Origin: Bacteroidales bacterium | GTDB taxonomy: Bacteria > Bacteroidota > Bacteroidia > Bacteroidales > Porphyromonadaceae | DNA length: 18,792 bases | Direction: 5' to 3' | Assembly (NCBI GenBank): GCA_004555765.1 | Contig: SFHG01000032.1 | Coordinates: 1-18,792, forward strand | Part shown: one piece after another, positions 1 to 7,226 of the stretch | Numbering within the stretch: position 1 is the stretch's first letter | Layout: each line of letters starts with the position of its first letter | Made by a program: the position numbers and the translations under genes | Notes under the pieces: model-generated | What the model was told of the DNA's origin: nothing | Seen by the model: the letters and a program-made list of their open reading frames with translations, nothing else | Databases searched by the model: none

Positions 1-1251
1 CATGTACGAGAGCCCGTTGGAGCGCTCTTCGAGGTAAGGCTGGTCAATCTGCTGGACGTCGCCGGTGAAGATCATACGGGTGTTTTCGCCGGCGCGGGTG
101 ATGATGATCTTTATCTCCTGTGGAGTGAGGTTCTGCGCTTCGTCGATGATGCAGATGACGTTATTGAGGGAGCGTCCGCGGATGAATGCCAGAGCCTCGA
201 TGACGAGTTTCTCGCCCTTGAGCATCTCGTCGAGCTTCGCGGCCTGATTGGAGTTTTGACCCAAAGAGGCTTTGATGACGTTAAGGTTGTCGAAGAGCGG
301 CTGCATATAGGGCATTACTTTTTCCTTGTAGCCGCCGGGAAGGAATCCTATATCCTTATTGGAGAGCGATACGATGGGGCGGGCGAGGAGGATCTGCTGG
401 TAGTCGTCCGCTTGACTGAGTGCGGCAGCGAGTGCCAGGAGGGTTTTCCCGGTACCTGCTGTACCGGTGAGCGCGATGAGGGAGAGGTTAGGGTCACTGA
501 GGACGTCGAAAGCCAGTGTCTGCTCCGCGTTGCGTGGCGTGATACCCATCATCGTGCGCTTTTCCACGGAGTATATGCGCTCGGCTTCCGAGTCAACACG
601 TACGAGCGCACTTCCCCCTGTGGCACTTTTCAGCTCAAAAGTCTGATTCGGCGTGGGTTTGAATGGCAGCATACCCTCTTCGAGAGCCACTCCGCCGTGC
701 TTGGAGACGTAGAGGCTGTCGATGACGGAGGAGTCGCCTACCATAACTTCCTGGTTGGTCGAGGAGAAGATGTCGTCCACATCCACTTGGTCGGTGGTAT
801 AGTCTTCGGCTTTCATGCCGAGGGCGATGGCTTTGATCCGGAGGTTGACGTCCTTGGTGACCAAGATGGTCGGTACCTTCGGCTTCTCTTCTGCAAGGGT
901 AAGTGCCGCCGACAGGATCCGGTGATCCATTAGGTCGGAGGAAAATGTCTCGGTGACTTTGGGGTTCCTCTGTCCGTTCGTCAGTATGAATAGCCGCCCG
1001 CCGTCGGAATTGATCTGGATGCCGTTCTCCATGATTTTTACCGCTTTGGGCTTATCCGTTTCCATCATCTCGTCCAACAACCGACCGAAAGCGCGTGCGT
1101 TGAAATTAAGCTGGTCGTATCCTTTCTTGAACTTATCCAACTCCTCCAGTACCGTGATCGGGATGTACACATCATTGTCCTGAAAGTTGGAGATGCAGTT
1201 GTAATCGTGTAGGATTACGTTGGTGTCGATGACGTAGTTTTTTTTAGCCAT
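1..1251 (-). CDS. PIN-PhoH family ATPase (PhoH2/YlaK type), 3' end beyond window
   Basis: I read 417 codons from the ATG at 1251 down to base 1 with no stop, so the C-terminus is missing, probably only about 30 residues by family length. The N-terminal PIN nuclease-like domain (about residues 5-155) has the acidic pattern of the family: D9 in YVIDTN, E36-E37, D106/D109 and D134 in VTKDVNLR. A PhoH-type P-loop ATPase follows, with Walker A GTAGTGKT at about 263-270, Walker B-like ICIIDEAQNL, and the IFTGDVQQID segment; the visible end is the typical SNGLSYM. PIN-PhoH proteins of other bacteria have been described as ATP-dependent RNA helicase/RNases; that activity is inferred here. It is cytoplasmic, with no signal peptide. 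The gene is divergent from the xus-like operon and appears to be transcribed alone. Family assignment is firm; physiological role unknown. Confidence 0.93.
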   Translation of the reverse strand, partial: MAKKNYVIDTNVILHDYNCISNFQDNDVYIPITVLEELDKFKKGYDQLNFNARAFGRLLDEMMETDKPKAVKIMENGIQINSDGGRLFILTNGQRNPKVTETFSSDLMDHRILSAALTLAEEKPKVPTILVTKDVNLRIKAIALGMKAEDYTTDQVDVDDIFSSTNQEVMVGDSSVIDSLYVSKHGGVALEEGMLPFKPTPNQTFELKSATGGSALVRVDSEAERIYSVEKRTMMGITPRNAEQTLAFDVLSDPNLSLIALTGTAGTGKTLLALAAALSQADDYQQILLARPIVSLSNKDIGFLPGGYKEKVMPYMQPLFDNLNVIKASLGQNSNQAAKLDEMLKGEKLVIEALAFIRGRSLNNVICIIDEAQNLTPQEIKIIITRAGENTRMIFTGDVQQIDQPYLEERSNGLSYM

Positions 1252-1697
1252 GGTCGTTAGTCTTCAGTTTTTTGAGGGTTGAGAAAAAAGGCAACCGGTG
1301 TCCCGGGACTTTTCCGCTCTAAAAGTAAACAAAATGAGCAAAAAACCGGCTTGAGTTTCTGTCCAAACAAATGTAACAACAATTTTCCATATTAAAATCA
1401 GACTGAAGCACGAATGAACCTTGATTTTAGGCGGTTTCCCGTTTGCTCGTCATCAATTGTTATCCGACGTGAAATGTTTGTCTGTAACAGAAGTCGATTT
1501 TTGAGGGTTGATCAATCCTCTTTTTATCTTATTATACCGCATCCGAGGTATTTGGGTATCGGCGCAATCTTTGTCCGGACTCTGTCCGAAAGGTATCCGG
1601 TTCGGAGCGCGATAGCCGTTTGTCACAATCCATTCCTCGTGACGTTTGATCCACTTTCTGAGTCTCAAGAAATCTGCTCTTTTAAGATACCTATTAT
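1252..1697. other. Divergent intergenic region between phoH and the xus-like operon
   Basis: About 450 bases without a supportable gene. It holds the candidate phoH promoter, a 10-bp perfect palindrome GTCCCGGGAC at 1300-1309, and several loose TCCG-containing repeats around 1575-1605. Open frames here (1414-1761 plus, 1453-1668 minus) lack domains, signal peptides and plausible start contexts. No cobalamin or other riboswitch core was recognisable. Confidence 0.6.
1368..1375 (-). promoter_or_regulatory. Candidate -7 box (TACATTTG) for the PIN-PhoH gene
   Basis: Read on the minus strand this is a perfect TAnnTTTG, the -7 element of Bacteroidetes. It lies about 117 bases upstream of the PhoH start codon, giving a leader of roughly 110 nt. 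I see no convincing TTTG -33 element at the expected 19-20 bp, so the call rests on one 8-bp match. Confidence 0.38.
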
Positions 1698-1702
1698 GTG
1701 CG

Positions 1703-1734
1703 ATTGTCCATTCCTTCCGATGCGTCTATCTTTG
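1703..1734 (+). promoter_or_regulatory. Bacteroidetes promoter of the xus-like operon
   Basis: A TTG -33 element at 1704-1706 is followed after 20 bp by a perfect TAnnTTTG box, TATCTTTG, at 1727-1734. Both sequence and spacing match the Bacteroidetes consensus. The transcript would begin near 1741, about 20 nt before the ATG at 1761. This rules out the longer reading frame start at 1698, which lies inside the promoter. Confidence 0.72.
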
Positions 1735-1760
1735 CGTTTCAAAAAAAATACGAGTTCATA

Positions 1761-4214
1761 ATGGAATACATACACAAGATGAGAAAATGTGGGCTATGTC
1801 TGATTCTTCTGATTGCCTGCTTTTATCCTACTCCTGTCGAGTCTCAGCGTCTGTCCTCTGATCAGAATGTTTCTCAATCTTTTGCATGGCTTTCGGGTAA
1901 AGTAATGGAGGAAGACAGTTCGGCAATTTCCTTTGCTTCCGTCCATCTGAAAGATGCTAATTACGGTTGTTTCACGGATGACGAGGGACGATTTCGCGTC
2001 AAAGTTCCGACAGGAACGCACGTGTTAGTCGTATCGCTTCTTGGTTACGCACCGGTTGAAGAAAAAATAACGGTAAGCCAAGATGTGCAAAACCTTAGGA
2101 TCGTTTTACGACCGGCGACGAAAGAACTTGAAGAGGTCGTCGTTTATGCAAGTGGCGTGAGCCGGGTACAGAAATCACCGTTCAATGCGGTGGCATTAGA
2201 TACCAAGTCAATGCAGAATACGACCAAAAGTCTGAGCGATGCACTTTCGCAACTGCCGGGCATAAAACTCCGAGAATCGGGTGGTGTAGGCTCTGATATG
2301 CAGTTGATGCTCGACGGGTTCAGTGGCAAACACGTCAAAGTCTTTATTGACGGAGTGCCTCAGGAAGGTGCCGGTCAGGCATTCGACCTCAATAATATAC
2401 CGGTAGGTTTTGCCGAGCGAATCGAAGTGTACAAGGGTGTGGTACCTGTCGGGTTCGGATCGGATGCCATCGGAGGTGTGGTCAATATAGTCACGGACAA
2501 AAAAACGCGGAGTAGGTATGCTGATGCCTCCTATTCCTATGGCTCGTTCAACACCCACCGTTTGGATCTTCGTTTCGGGCAAACGACCAAAGGGGGTCTG
2601 CTGTATGCAATCGAAGCATTCCGGAATTACTCGGACAATGATTATTACGTTGATAACTGGGTGCGCGAGTTTGAGGTGCAGCCGGATGGTACGATTCGCA
2701 AATTACCGGTGGATAAGAATGACGAGAAACACGTCCGTCGTTTCAATAGTGCGTTTCACAACGAAGTTGTCTTGGGGAAAATCGGCCTTATCGGCAAAGA
2801 GTGGGCTGACCGGATGGTCTTGGGTGTCTCTTGGTCGAATTTCTACAAGGAAATCCAGACCGGCGTTTATCAGGAGATTGTCTTCGGCGGAAAGCACCGT
2901 AAAGGACATTCGGTTTCTCCTTCGTTGGAGTACGTCAAGCATGATTTGTTCGCCCGTGGACTCGACTTGCTTGTTTCGGTCAATTACAACCAAAATGTCA
3001 CGCAGAACATTGACACTGTGGCTCGTTATTATAATTGGTATGGTCTCTATTACGAAAGAGACAGCCGAGGCGAGCAATCCTATCAGGACAGCGAATCGAA
3101 AAATACGAACCTGAACGCCACGTTGACGCTCAACTACCGTATCGGTGACATTCATACATTGACATTCAACCATGTGTATAGCGATTTTCGACGTACGAGC
3201 CGTTCTTTTGTCGGGACGTCATCGGTCTTGACAGATTTCTCCATTCCTAAAATTACGAGGAAGAACATCGGCGGACTTTCTTATCGGGCAATTCCCTCGG
3301 ATCTGTGGAATGCCACAGCATTTGTCAAATATTACTTTCAATACAATCAGGGACCTGTGTCGCGTAGTGCCGATGGCGTGGGCGATTATGTGTCGCTGAG
3401 CCAGAATGTCCCGGCATTGGGTTACGGAATGGCGGGAACCTACTATGTGTTGAAAGAATTGCAGGCAAAGTTCTCCTACGAGCGGGCATTCCGCCTGCCT
3501 ACTACCGACGAGTTGTTCGGTGATGAGGACTTGGAAGCGGGGCGGGCCGACCTCAAACCCGAAAAAAGCGATAATTTCAACTTGAACCTCAGCTATGACC
3601 GTCACTTTGGCAGACATAGGATCTACGCAGATGTCAGCTTTATTTACCGAGATACGAAAGATTACATCAAACGCGGACTGGGGAAGCACGGATCGACGCA
3701 GTATGGCATATACGAAAATCATGGTCACGTCCGCACCAAAGGCTATAATGTGTCGTTGCGCTACTCTTTTGCCGACTGGTTCGATTTCGGTGGTACATGG
3801 AACAGTATAGATACCCGCGACTACGAGCGATACTGGACAGGCTCATCGAAACAAGAGAATATGCACTACAAAGTACGGCTGCCGAACATCCCTTATCGAT
3901 TCGCCAACTTCGATGCCAATTTCCGTTGGCGCAATTTCTTAGGGAAAGGAAATACGCTCACAATGGGTTACGATGGGTTTTGGCAACATTCCTTTCCGCT
4001 CAACTGGGAGAACATCGGCGATGAGAGTTCGAAAGCTTATGTGCCCGAACAGCTGGCACACAACCTATCCTTGGCATACAGCATCCAAAAAGGACGCTAC
4101 AACATCGCCTTAGAGTGTCGTAACCTTACCGATGCGCGACTTTACGACAATTTCAGCCTTCAAAAGGCAGGGCGTGCATTTTACGTCAAGGTTCGTGTCC
4201 ATTTCGGCAGCTGA
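1761..4214 (+). CDS. TonB-dependent outer-membrane receptor, XusA-like (ferric siderophore uptake)
   Basis: An 817-residue protein if read from the ATG at 1761; an ATG at 1779, giving 811 residues, sits just before the signal peptide MRKCGLCLILLIACFYPTP and is equally possible. After cleavage near VESQ comes a CarboxypepD_reg-like beta domain (WLSGKVMEEDSSAISFASV to about residue 120), then the plug (LSDALSQLPGIKLRESGG, VFIDGVPQEG, GGVVNIVTDKK), then a long beta-barrel ending in FYVKVRVHFGS. Such receptors import ferric chelates, haem or cobalamin using TonB-ExbBD energy. The substrate is suggested by the partners: the next two genes are a DUF4374 lipoprotein and a PepSY membrane protein, the composition of xusABC, which imports ferric enterobactin-type xenosiderophores in Bacteroides thetaiotaomicron. 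Receptor class is near certain; XusA orthology is inferred from context. Confidence 0.93.
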   Translation: MEYIHKMRKCGLCLILLIACFYPTPVESQRLSSDQNVSQSFAWLSGKVMEEDSSAISFASVHLKDANYGCFTDDEGRFRVKVPTGTHVLVVSLLGYAPVEEKITVSQDVQNLRIVLRPATKELEEVVVYASGVSRVQKSPFNAVALDTKSMQNTTKSLSDALSQLPGIKLRESGGVGSDMQLMLDGFSGKHVKVFIDGVPQEGAGQAFDLNNIPVGFAERIEVYKGVVPVGFGSDAIGGVVNIVTDKKTRSRYADASYSYGSFNTHRLDLRFGQTTKGGLLYAIEAFRNYSDNDYYVDNWVREFEVQPDGTIRKLPVDKNDEKHVRRFNSAFHNEVVLGKIGLIGKEWADRMVLGVSWSNFYKEIQTGVYQEIVFGGKHRKGHSVSPSLEYVKHDLFARGLDLLVSVNYNQNVTQNIDTVARYYNWYGLYYERDSRGEQSYQDSESKNTNLNATLTLNYRIGDIHTLTFNHVYSDFRRTSRSFVGTSSVLTDFSIPKITRKNIGGLSYRAIPSDLWNATAFVKYYFQYNQGPVSRSADGVGDYVSLSQNVPALGYGMAGTYYVLKELQAKFSYERAFRLPTTDELFGDEDLEAGRADLKPEKSDNFNLNLSYDRHFGRHRIYADVSFIYRDTKDYIKRGLGKHGSTQYGIYENHGHVRTKGYNVSLRYSFADWFDFGGTWNSIDTRDYERYWTGSSKQENMHYKVRLPNIPYRFANFDANFRWRNFLGKGNTLTMGYDGFWQHSFPLNWENIGDESSKAYVPEQLAHNLSLAYSIQKGRYNIALECRNLTDARLYDNFSLQKAGRAFYVKVRVHFGS

Positions 4215-4220
4215 TTTATA

Positions 4221-4256
4221 AACAAATAATAGAACAAACAATAGGACAAACTATGG
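4221..4256 (+). repeat. Three imperfect 12-nt tandem repeats at the xusB-like start
   Basis: AACAAATAATAG (4221-4232), AACAAACAATAG (4233-4244) and GACAAACTATGG (4245-4256) follow each other without gaps; the third includes the start codon of the DUF4374 gene at 4253. They form the A-rich, purine-poor leader in place of a Shine-Dalgarno sequence, as is common in Bacteroidetes. They may set initiation efficiency, but could equally be chance low-complexity sequence. Confidence 0.5.
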
Positions 4257-5647
4257 AAAAGAGTTTTTACCTCAGGGGCTTACTCGCCCTCTTCTGTGCA
4301 GGCACTGCCGGTCTGCTGACCTCGTGCAACGACAAAAAGGATATGCCCGGGCCGACGCCGTCCAAGCCCGATGCCGAAACCGCCTACGTCATTGTGGCAA
4401 AGAACGACGGTGCGAGCTATCTGATCACGGCTCCGTCTCTTGATGAAGGCACGGTTACGGTGCGTGGAGCGGGTACCGAGGTACTCGGTGGCGCATACTG
4501 GGTATTCAAGAACCGGAAATATGTATTCTCGCTGGTGTATAACAAAGGAGGAGCCGGCACGGGTGCTTCCTACTATCTCAACAACACAGGCAAGCCTATG
4601 GAGAAATACAGTTACGAATTCAACCGCATCACTTCCTACGGTACGTGGGGTGATAAGGTCGTGACCGTATCCACGGGCAACTCGAAGACTACGGATGCCC
4701 AAGGGAATATCGCACAAGCACTCCTATTCAACTACCTTGATGAAAACACAGGCGGGCAAACCGAGGGTTCGATTGATGCGGAAAACTTTCTCGGAAACGG
4801 AGAGAAGGTTACTTTCGCCGGGTTGGAAGAGGCTGACGGAAGGCTCTACACGTCTGTCGTTCCGATGGGTATGAGTCTCTATGGCGTGGCAAAGTGGCCG
4901 GAAAAGGTGGTTGATCCGGACTTGATCACCAAATCTGACGGAGGGATGGGTAGCGGATCGTACACGGCCGGTGTGATTCCCTCCACACAATACCCCGACC
5001 GTGCCTATGTTGCCATCTATAGCGGAACATCGTTCTCCGAAAAACCTGTGATAGCCTCAACCGATCGGATTGGTTTTGCTTGCGGTCGTTATCGCTCACA
5101 ATACTATCAGACGATTTGGGCAGCCGATAACGGAGACCTTTACGTCTTCTCTCCCGGATACGGACGCACATTTACCTCTTCGTCCGATTTGAAAAAGGTG
5201 ACCGGTACCAAACCCTCCGGCGTGGTGCGGATCCGCAAGGGAGAGACGGACTTCGACCCGGATTACTATGTGAATTTTGAAGAAATTGGTACGAGGCACC
5301 CGATCTTCCGCTGTTGGCATATTTCGGGCAACTACTTTTTGCTCCAGCTCTATTCCGATGGTGTAAAAGGAATGATGAGGGGTACGAATGCCGTAGTTAA
5401 TGAACTGGCGGTCTTTGATGCCGAAAATAAAACGGTGGTTCCTGTTACGGGCTTGCCATCCGATTTGGCGGCCTTCGGAGGAGAACCCTACGGAGAAAAC
5501 GGCGCAATGTACATCGCCGTAACCGTGACCGGTGGCGACAAACCGTCGTTTTATAAAATAGATGCCAGGACAGGACGTGCCTCCAAAGGACTGGTGGTTG
5601 ATGCGGAATCCGTTGTCACGGCGGGAAAGCTGACTCTCCCAAAATAA
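4253..5647 (+). CDS. DUF4374 lipoprotein, XusB-like siderophore-binding protein
   Basis: A 464-residue lipoprotein: signal sequence MEKSFYLRGLLALFCAGTAG, lipobox LLTSC with Cys25 as the lipidated residue, then CNDKKDMPG, a charged stretch compatible with a Bacteroidetes surface-export signal. The mature part has repeated beta-strand blocks (AYVIVAKNDG, GGAYWVFKNRKYVFSLVYN, TIWAADNGDLYVFSPGYGR, PSFYKIDARTG) typical of the propeller-like DUF4374 family. In B. thetaiotaomicron the DUF4374 protein XusB is a surface lipoprotein that binds ferric enterobactin and works with the receptor XusA. The start follows the receptor stop by 38 bp on the same strand, so the two are cotranscribed. Family and lipoprotein status are well supported; ligand identity is inferred. 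It is not a SusD protein. Confidence 0.88.
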   Translation: MEKSFYLRGLLALFCAGTAGLLTSCNDKKDMPGPTPSKPDAETAYVIVAKNDGASYLITAPSLDEGTVTVRGAGTEVLGGAYWVFKNRKYVFSLVYNKGGAGTGASYYLNNTGKPMEKYSYEFNRITSYGTWGDKVVTVSTGNSKTTDAQGNIAQALLFNYLDENTGGQTEGSIDAENFLGNGEKVTFAGLEEADGRLYTSVVPMGMSLYGVAKWPEKVVDPDLITKSDGGMGSGSYTAGVIPSTQYPDRAYVAIYSGTSFSEKPVIASTDRIGFACGRYRSQYYQTIWAADNGDLYVFSPGYGRTFTSSSDLKKVTGTKPSGVVRIRKGETDFDPDYYVNFEEIGTRHPIFRCWHISGNYFLLQLYSDGVKGMMRGTNAVVNELAVFDAENKTVVPVTGLPSDLAAFGGEPYGENGAMYIAVTVTGGDKPSFYKIDARTGRASKGLVVDAESVVTAGKLTLPK

Positions 5648-5706
5648 ATAGGGCGAGTCATCGTAAATCCCTCTCATCTGTCACTTGACACCCTTCCCTC
5701 TTATGG

Positions 5707-5720
5707 TTCCACCGGTGGAA
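5707..5720. promoter_or_regulatory. Perfect 14-bp palindrome TTCCACCGGTGGAA between xusB- and xusC-like genes
   Basis: The sequence equals its own reverse complement over 14 bp with no spacer. It lies 60 bp after the DUF4374 stop and 63 bp before the PepSY start, in the only roomy gap of the operon. It could be an operator or an RNA processing or attenuation hairpin, but a spacer-less palindrome makes a poor RNA hairpin. No T-tract follows. Confidence 0.4.
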
Positions 5721-5782
5721 TGTCTTGTTCCTTTAGAGGTTGGCTTTATCGGAACGTTTGTTTTTGTCACAATATTCGCTTT

Positions 5783-6964
5783 ATGAAACAGCTCTTCGCA
5801 AAAATACACCTGTGGCTTTCCATCCCGGTGGGACTTGTCGTCACCGCTATCTGTCTGTCGGGTGCGGTGCTGGTCTTCGAGAACGAGATAACCCGCGCAC
5901 TCCACTCGGAACTCTATTACGTGGAAGTTCCGGTCGGCGCACAACCACTTGTCCCGTCGCAACTCGTGGCGCGTATCACGGAGCAGATGCCTGATTCGCT
6001 TCACCTGACCTCGTTGCAATTCTCCGGTCGACGTGATGAATCCCGTATGGTTGCCTTTCGCGAAACGGGACGCAGAAAGTTGAGCGTTAATCCCTACACC
6101 GGGTATGTGAATGGTTGGGTCGAAAGTTCGACATTCTTTAGCACTGTACGCAAGCTCCATCGGTGGTTACTTGACCCTCCGGAATCAAAAGGCGGAATGT
6201 CGGTGGAAAAAATCATCGTCGGCGGCTCAACGCTGTGTCTGGTACTGATTCTGATCAGCGGGCTGATTATTTGGTTTCCCCGTAACCGCAAAGCATTGCC
6301 CTACAGACTGAAAGTGGTTTCTTCCAAAGGCTGCCGCCGTTTTTTTCACGACTGTCACGTGTCATTGGGGTTCTACTCGACCTTGTTGTTGCTGGTTATG
6401 GCATTGACCGGACTCACATGGTCGTTCGGCTGGTATCGTACGGCAATCTATGCACTCTTTGGCGGTGGTCATCAGAAGATAGACGTACAGGCAAGTTTCT
6501 TGCAGAAAAAAGATTCGGGAAACCGCAGCGGAAGCAAAAGATCCGGTCAGGAAACGGCAGATCGGGAAATCAAAGAGATGAGACCCGGGATGGACGGACC
6601 GGAATTCGATTACGCAGTGTGGGACGAAGTATTCCCGCAACTTGCCGCACATTACCCGGGTTACAAAACAATTGAGCTGACACAAACCGATGCGCAGATC
6701 GTACGCAAGTCCGCAATACGACGTATCGACCGCGTGGCAATCGACCCGGCGAGCGTGGGTGGTCTTGCTGAAATTACGCATTACGAAGATACGCCGAGGC
6801 AGCAACGTCTGCGATCCTGGTTTTATGCTTTCCATACCGGTTCTTGGGGCGGAATCTGGACGAAACTACTCTATTTCATAGCCGCATTCATTGGCGCAAC
6901 ATTGCCTCTGACCGGTTATTATTTGTGGTGGAAGCGGAATTTCTGCAGAAAGACGAAAAGATAA
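5783..6964 (+). CDS. PepSY-associated inner-membrane protein, XusC-like
   Basis: A 393-residue membrane protein from the ATG at 5783 (MKQLFAKIHLWLSIPVG). The in-frame start at 5720 would add a Cys- and Arg-containing extension with no family resemblance. Four membrane segments are visible, about residues 10-32, 143-165, 195-217 and 362-383. The large loop between the first two carries a PepSY-like domain (LVARITEQMPDS, VNPYTGYVNG), and a second large loop follows the third segment. Conserved histidines flank the membrane: H9, H126 in KLHRWLL, H189 and H192 in HDCHVSLGFY, and H351 in AFHTGSWGG; in PiuB/FsrB-like relatives such residues are thought to bind haem for ferric-siderophore reduction. 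As third gene of the operon it fits XusC, inferred to handle or reduce iron at the inner membrane. A 135-bp gap separates it from the lipoprotein gene, but no good promoter is seen there. Confidence 0.88.
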   Translation: MKQLFAKIHLWLSIPVGLVVTAICLSGAVLVFENEITRALHSELYYVEVPVGAQPLVPSQLVARITEQMPDSLHLTSLQFSGRRDESRMVAFRETGRRKLSVNPYTGYVNGWVESSTFFSTVRKLHRWLLDPPESKGGMSVEKIIVGGSTLCLVLILISGLIIWFPRNRKALPYRLKVVSSKGCRRFFHDCHVSLGFYSTLLLLVMALTGLTWSFGWYRTAIYALFGGGHQKIDVQASFLQKKDSGNRSGSKRSGQETADREIKEMRPGMDGPEFDYAVWDEVFPQLAAHYPGYKTIELTQTDAQIVRKSAIRRIDRVAIDPASVGGLAEITHYEDTPRQQRLRSWFYAFHTGSWGGIWTKLLYFIAAFIGATLPLTGYYLWWKRNFCRKTKR

Positions 6965-7019
6965 CTCTGATGTCACCATCGGATCATTTCGGGTCGGATC
7001 GGAAAGCCCCGGATTTGGG

Positions 7020-7062
7020 AGAAGAGGCGGATGCATTCGAAACGAATGCATCCGCCTCTTCT
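7020..7062 (+). terminator. Long perfect hairpin ending the xus-like operon
   Basis: A 20-bp perfect inverted repeat (arms 7020-7039 and 7043-7062) encloses a 3-base AAA loop; the left arm reads AGAAGAGGCGGATGCATTCG. It is followed by TTTG and further T-rich sequence and starts 56 bp after the PepSY stop, so it is a strong candidate terminator. The stem is much longer than a normal intrinsic terminator, so it could also be a palindromic repeat element or a retroregulatory RNA-stabilising hairpin. Confidence 0.72.
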
Positions 7063-7177
7063 TTTGACTTTATCCGCTTTCGGATTGTCTTGATCCCTTT
7101 AGCACAACGGCTCCTTACGGGGAATAGAGGGGGTTGAAGACCCTCTCGTTTGATGGGTTCGGAGGTTTCCCCCATAA

Positions 7178-7207
7178 AAAAGCCGCCTCGGGGTTGAGGC
7201 GGCTTTT
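7178..7207 (-). terminator. Bidirectional intrinsic terminator, mainly for the TPR gene
   Basis: The arms AAAAGCCGCCTC (7178-7189) and GAGGCGGCTTTT (7196-7207) pair perfectly over 12 bp around a GGGGTT loop, with A/T tracts on both sides. It lies 20 bp beyond the TPR stop codon on the minus strand and could also stop read-through arriving from the xus-like operon. Confidence 0.88.
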
Positions 7208-7226
7208 CCTACAGACATAAAGTCGG

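Larger units (their letters stand above)
6965..7226. other. Convergent intergenic region with three hairpins and no gene
   Basis: Between the converging xusC-like and TPR genes, about 260 bases contain the 20-bp hairpin at 7020-7062, a small hairpin AGAGGG/CCCTCT at 7126-7131 and 7141-7146, and the bidirectional terminator at 7178-7207. Short open frames here (for example 6984-7175 minus) run through the inverted repeats and are not believable genes. Confidence 0.6.

Noticed and set aside
256..933. 225-residue plus-strand frame opposite phoH
   Set aside because: It is the antisense shadow of the PIN-PhoH coding sequence, whose minus-strand translation carries all family motifs.
1261..1350. 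Further copy of the 23-bp repeat near GTCCCGGGAC upstream of phoH
   Set aside because: A single GGGACAC-like match to array C with no second unit at 23 bp; could be chance.
1698..1760. N-terminal extension of the TonB receptor starting at 1698
   Set aside because: It would place the start codon inside the -33/-7 promoter elements and ahead of the signal peptide.
1414..1761. 115-residue plus-strand open frame before the TonB receptor
   Set aside because: No recognisable domain or signal peptide, and it runs through the receptor promoter and into its start region; best seen as a chance frame.
5725..5760. Separate promoter for the PepSY gene (AACGTTTG at 5753-5760)
   Set aside because: The first base of TAnnTTTG does not match and the nearest TTG elements are 10 or 25 bp away instead of about 20.
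1761..6964. Recent horizontal transfer of the xus-like operon based on base composition
   Set aside because: A few hand-counted lines gave about 50-53% G+C against 53-62% in rsh, too small and too few to support transfer; no integrase, tRNA or insertion sequence borders the operon.
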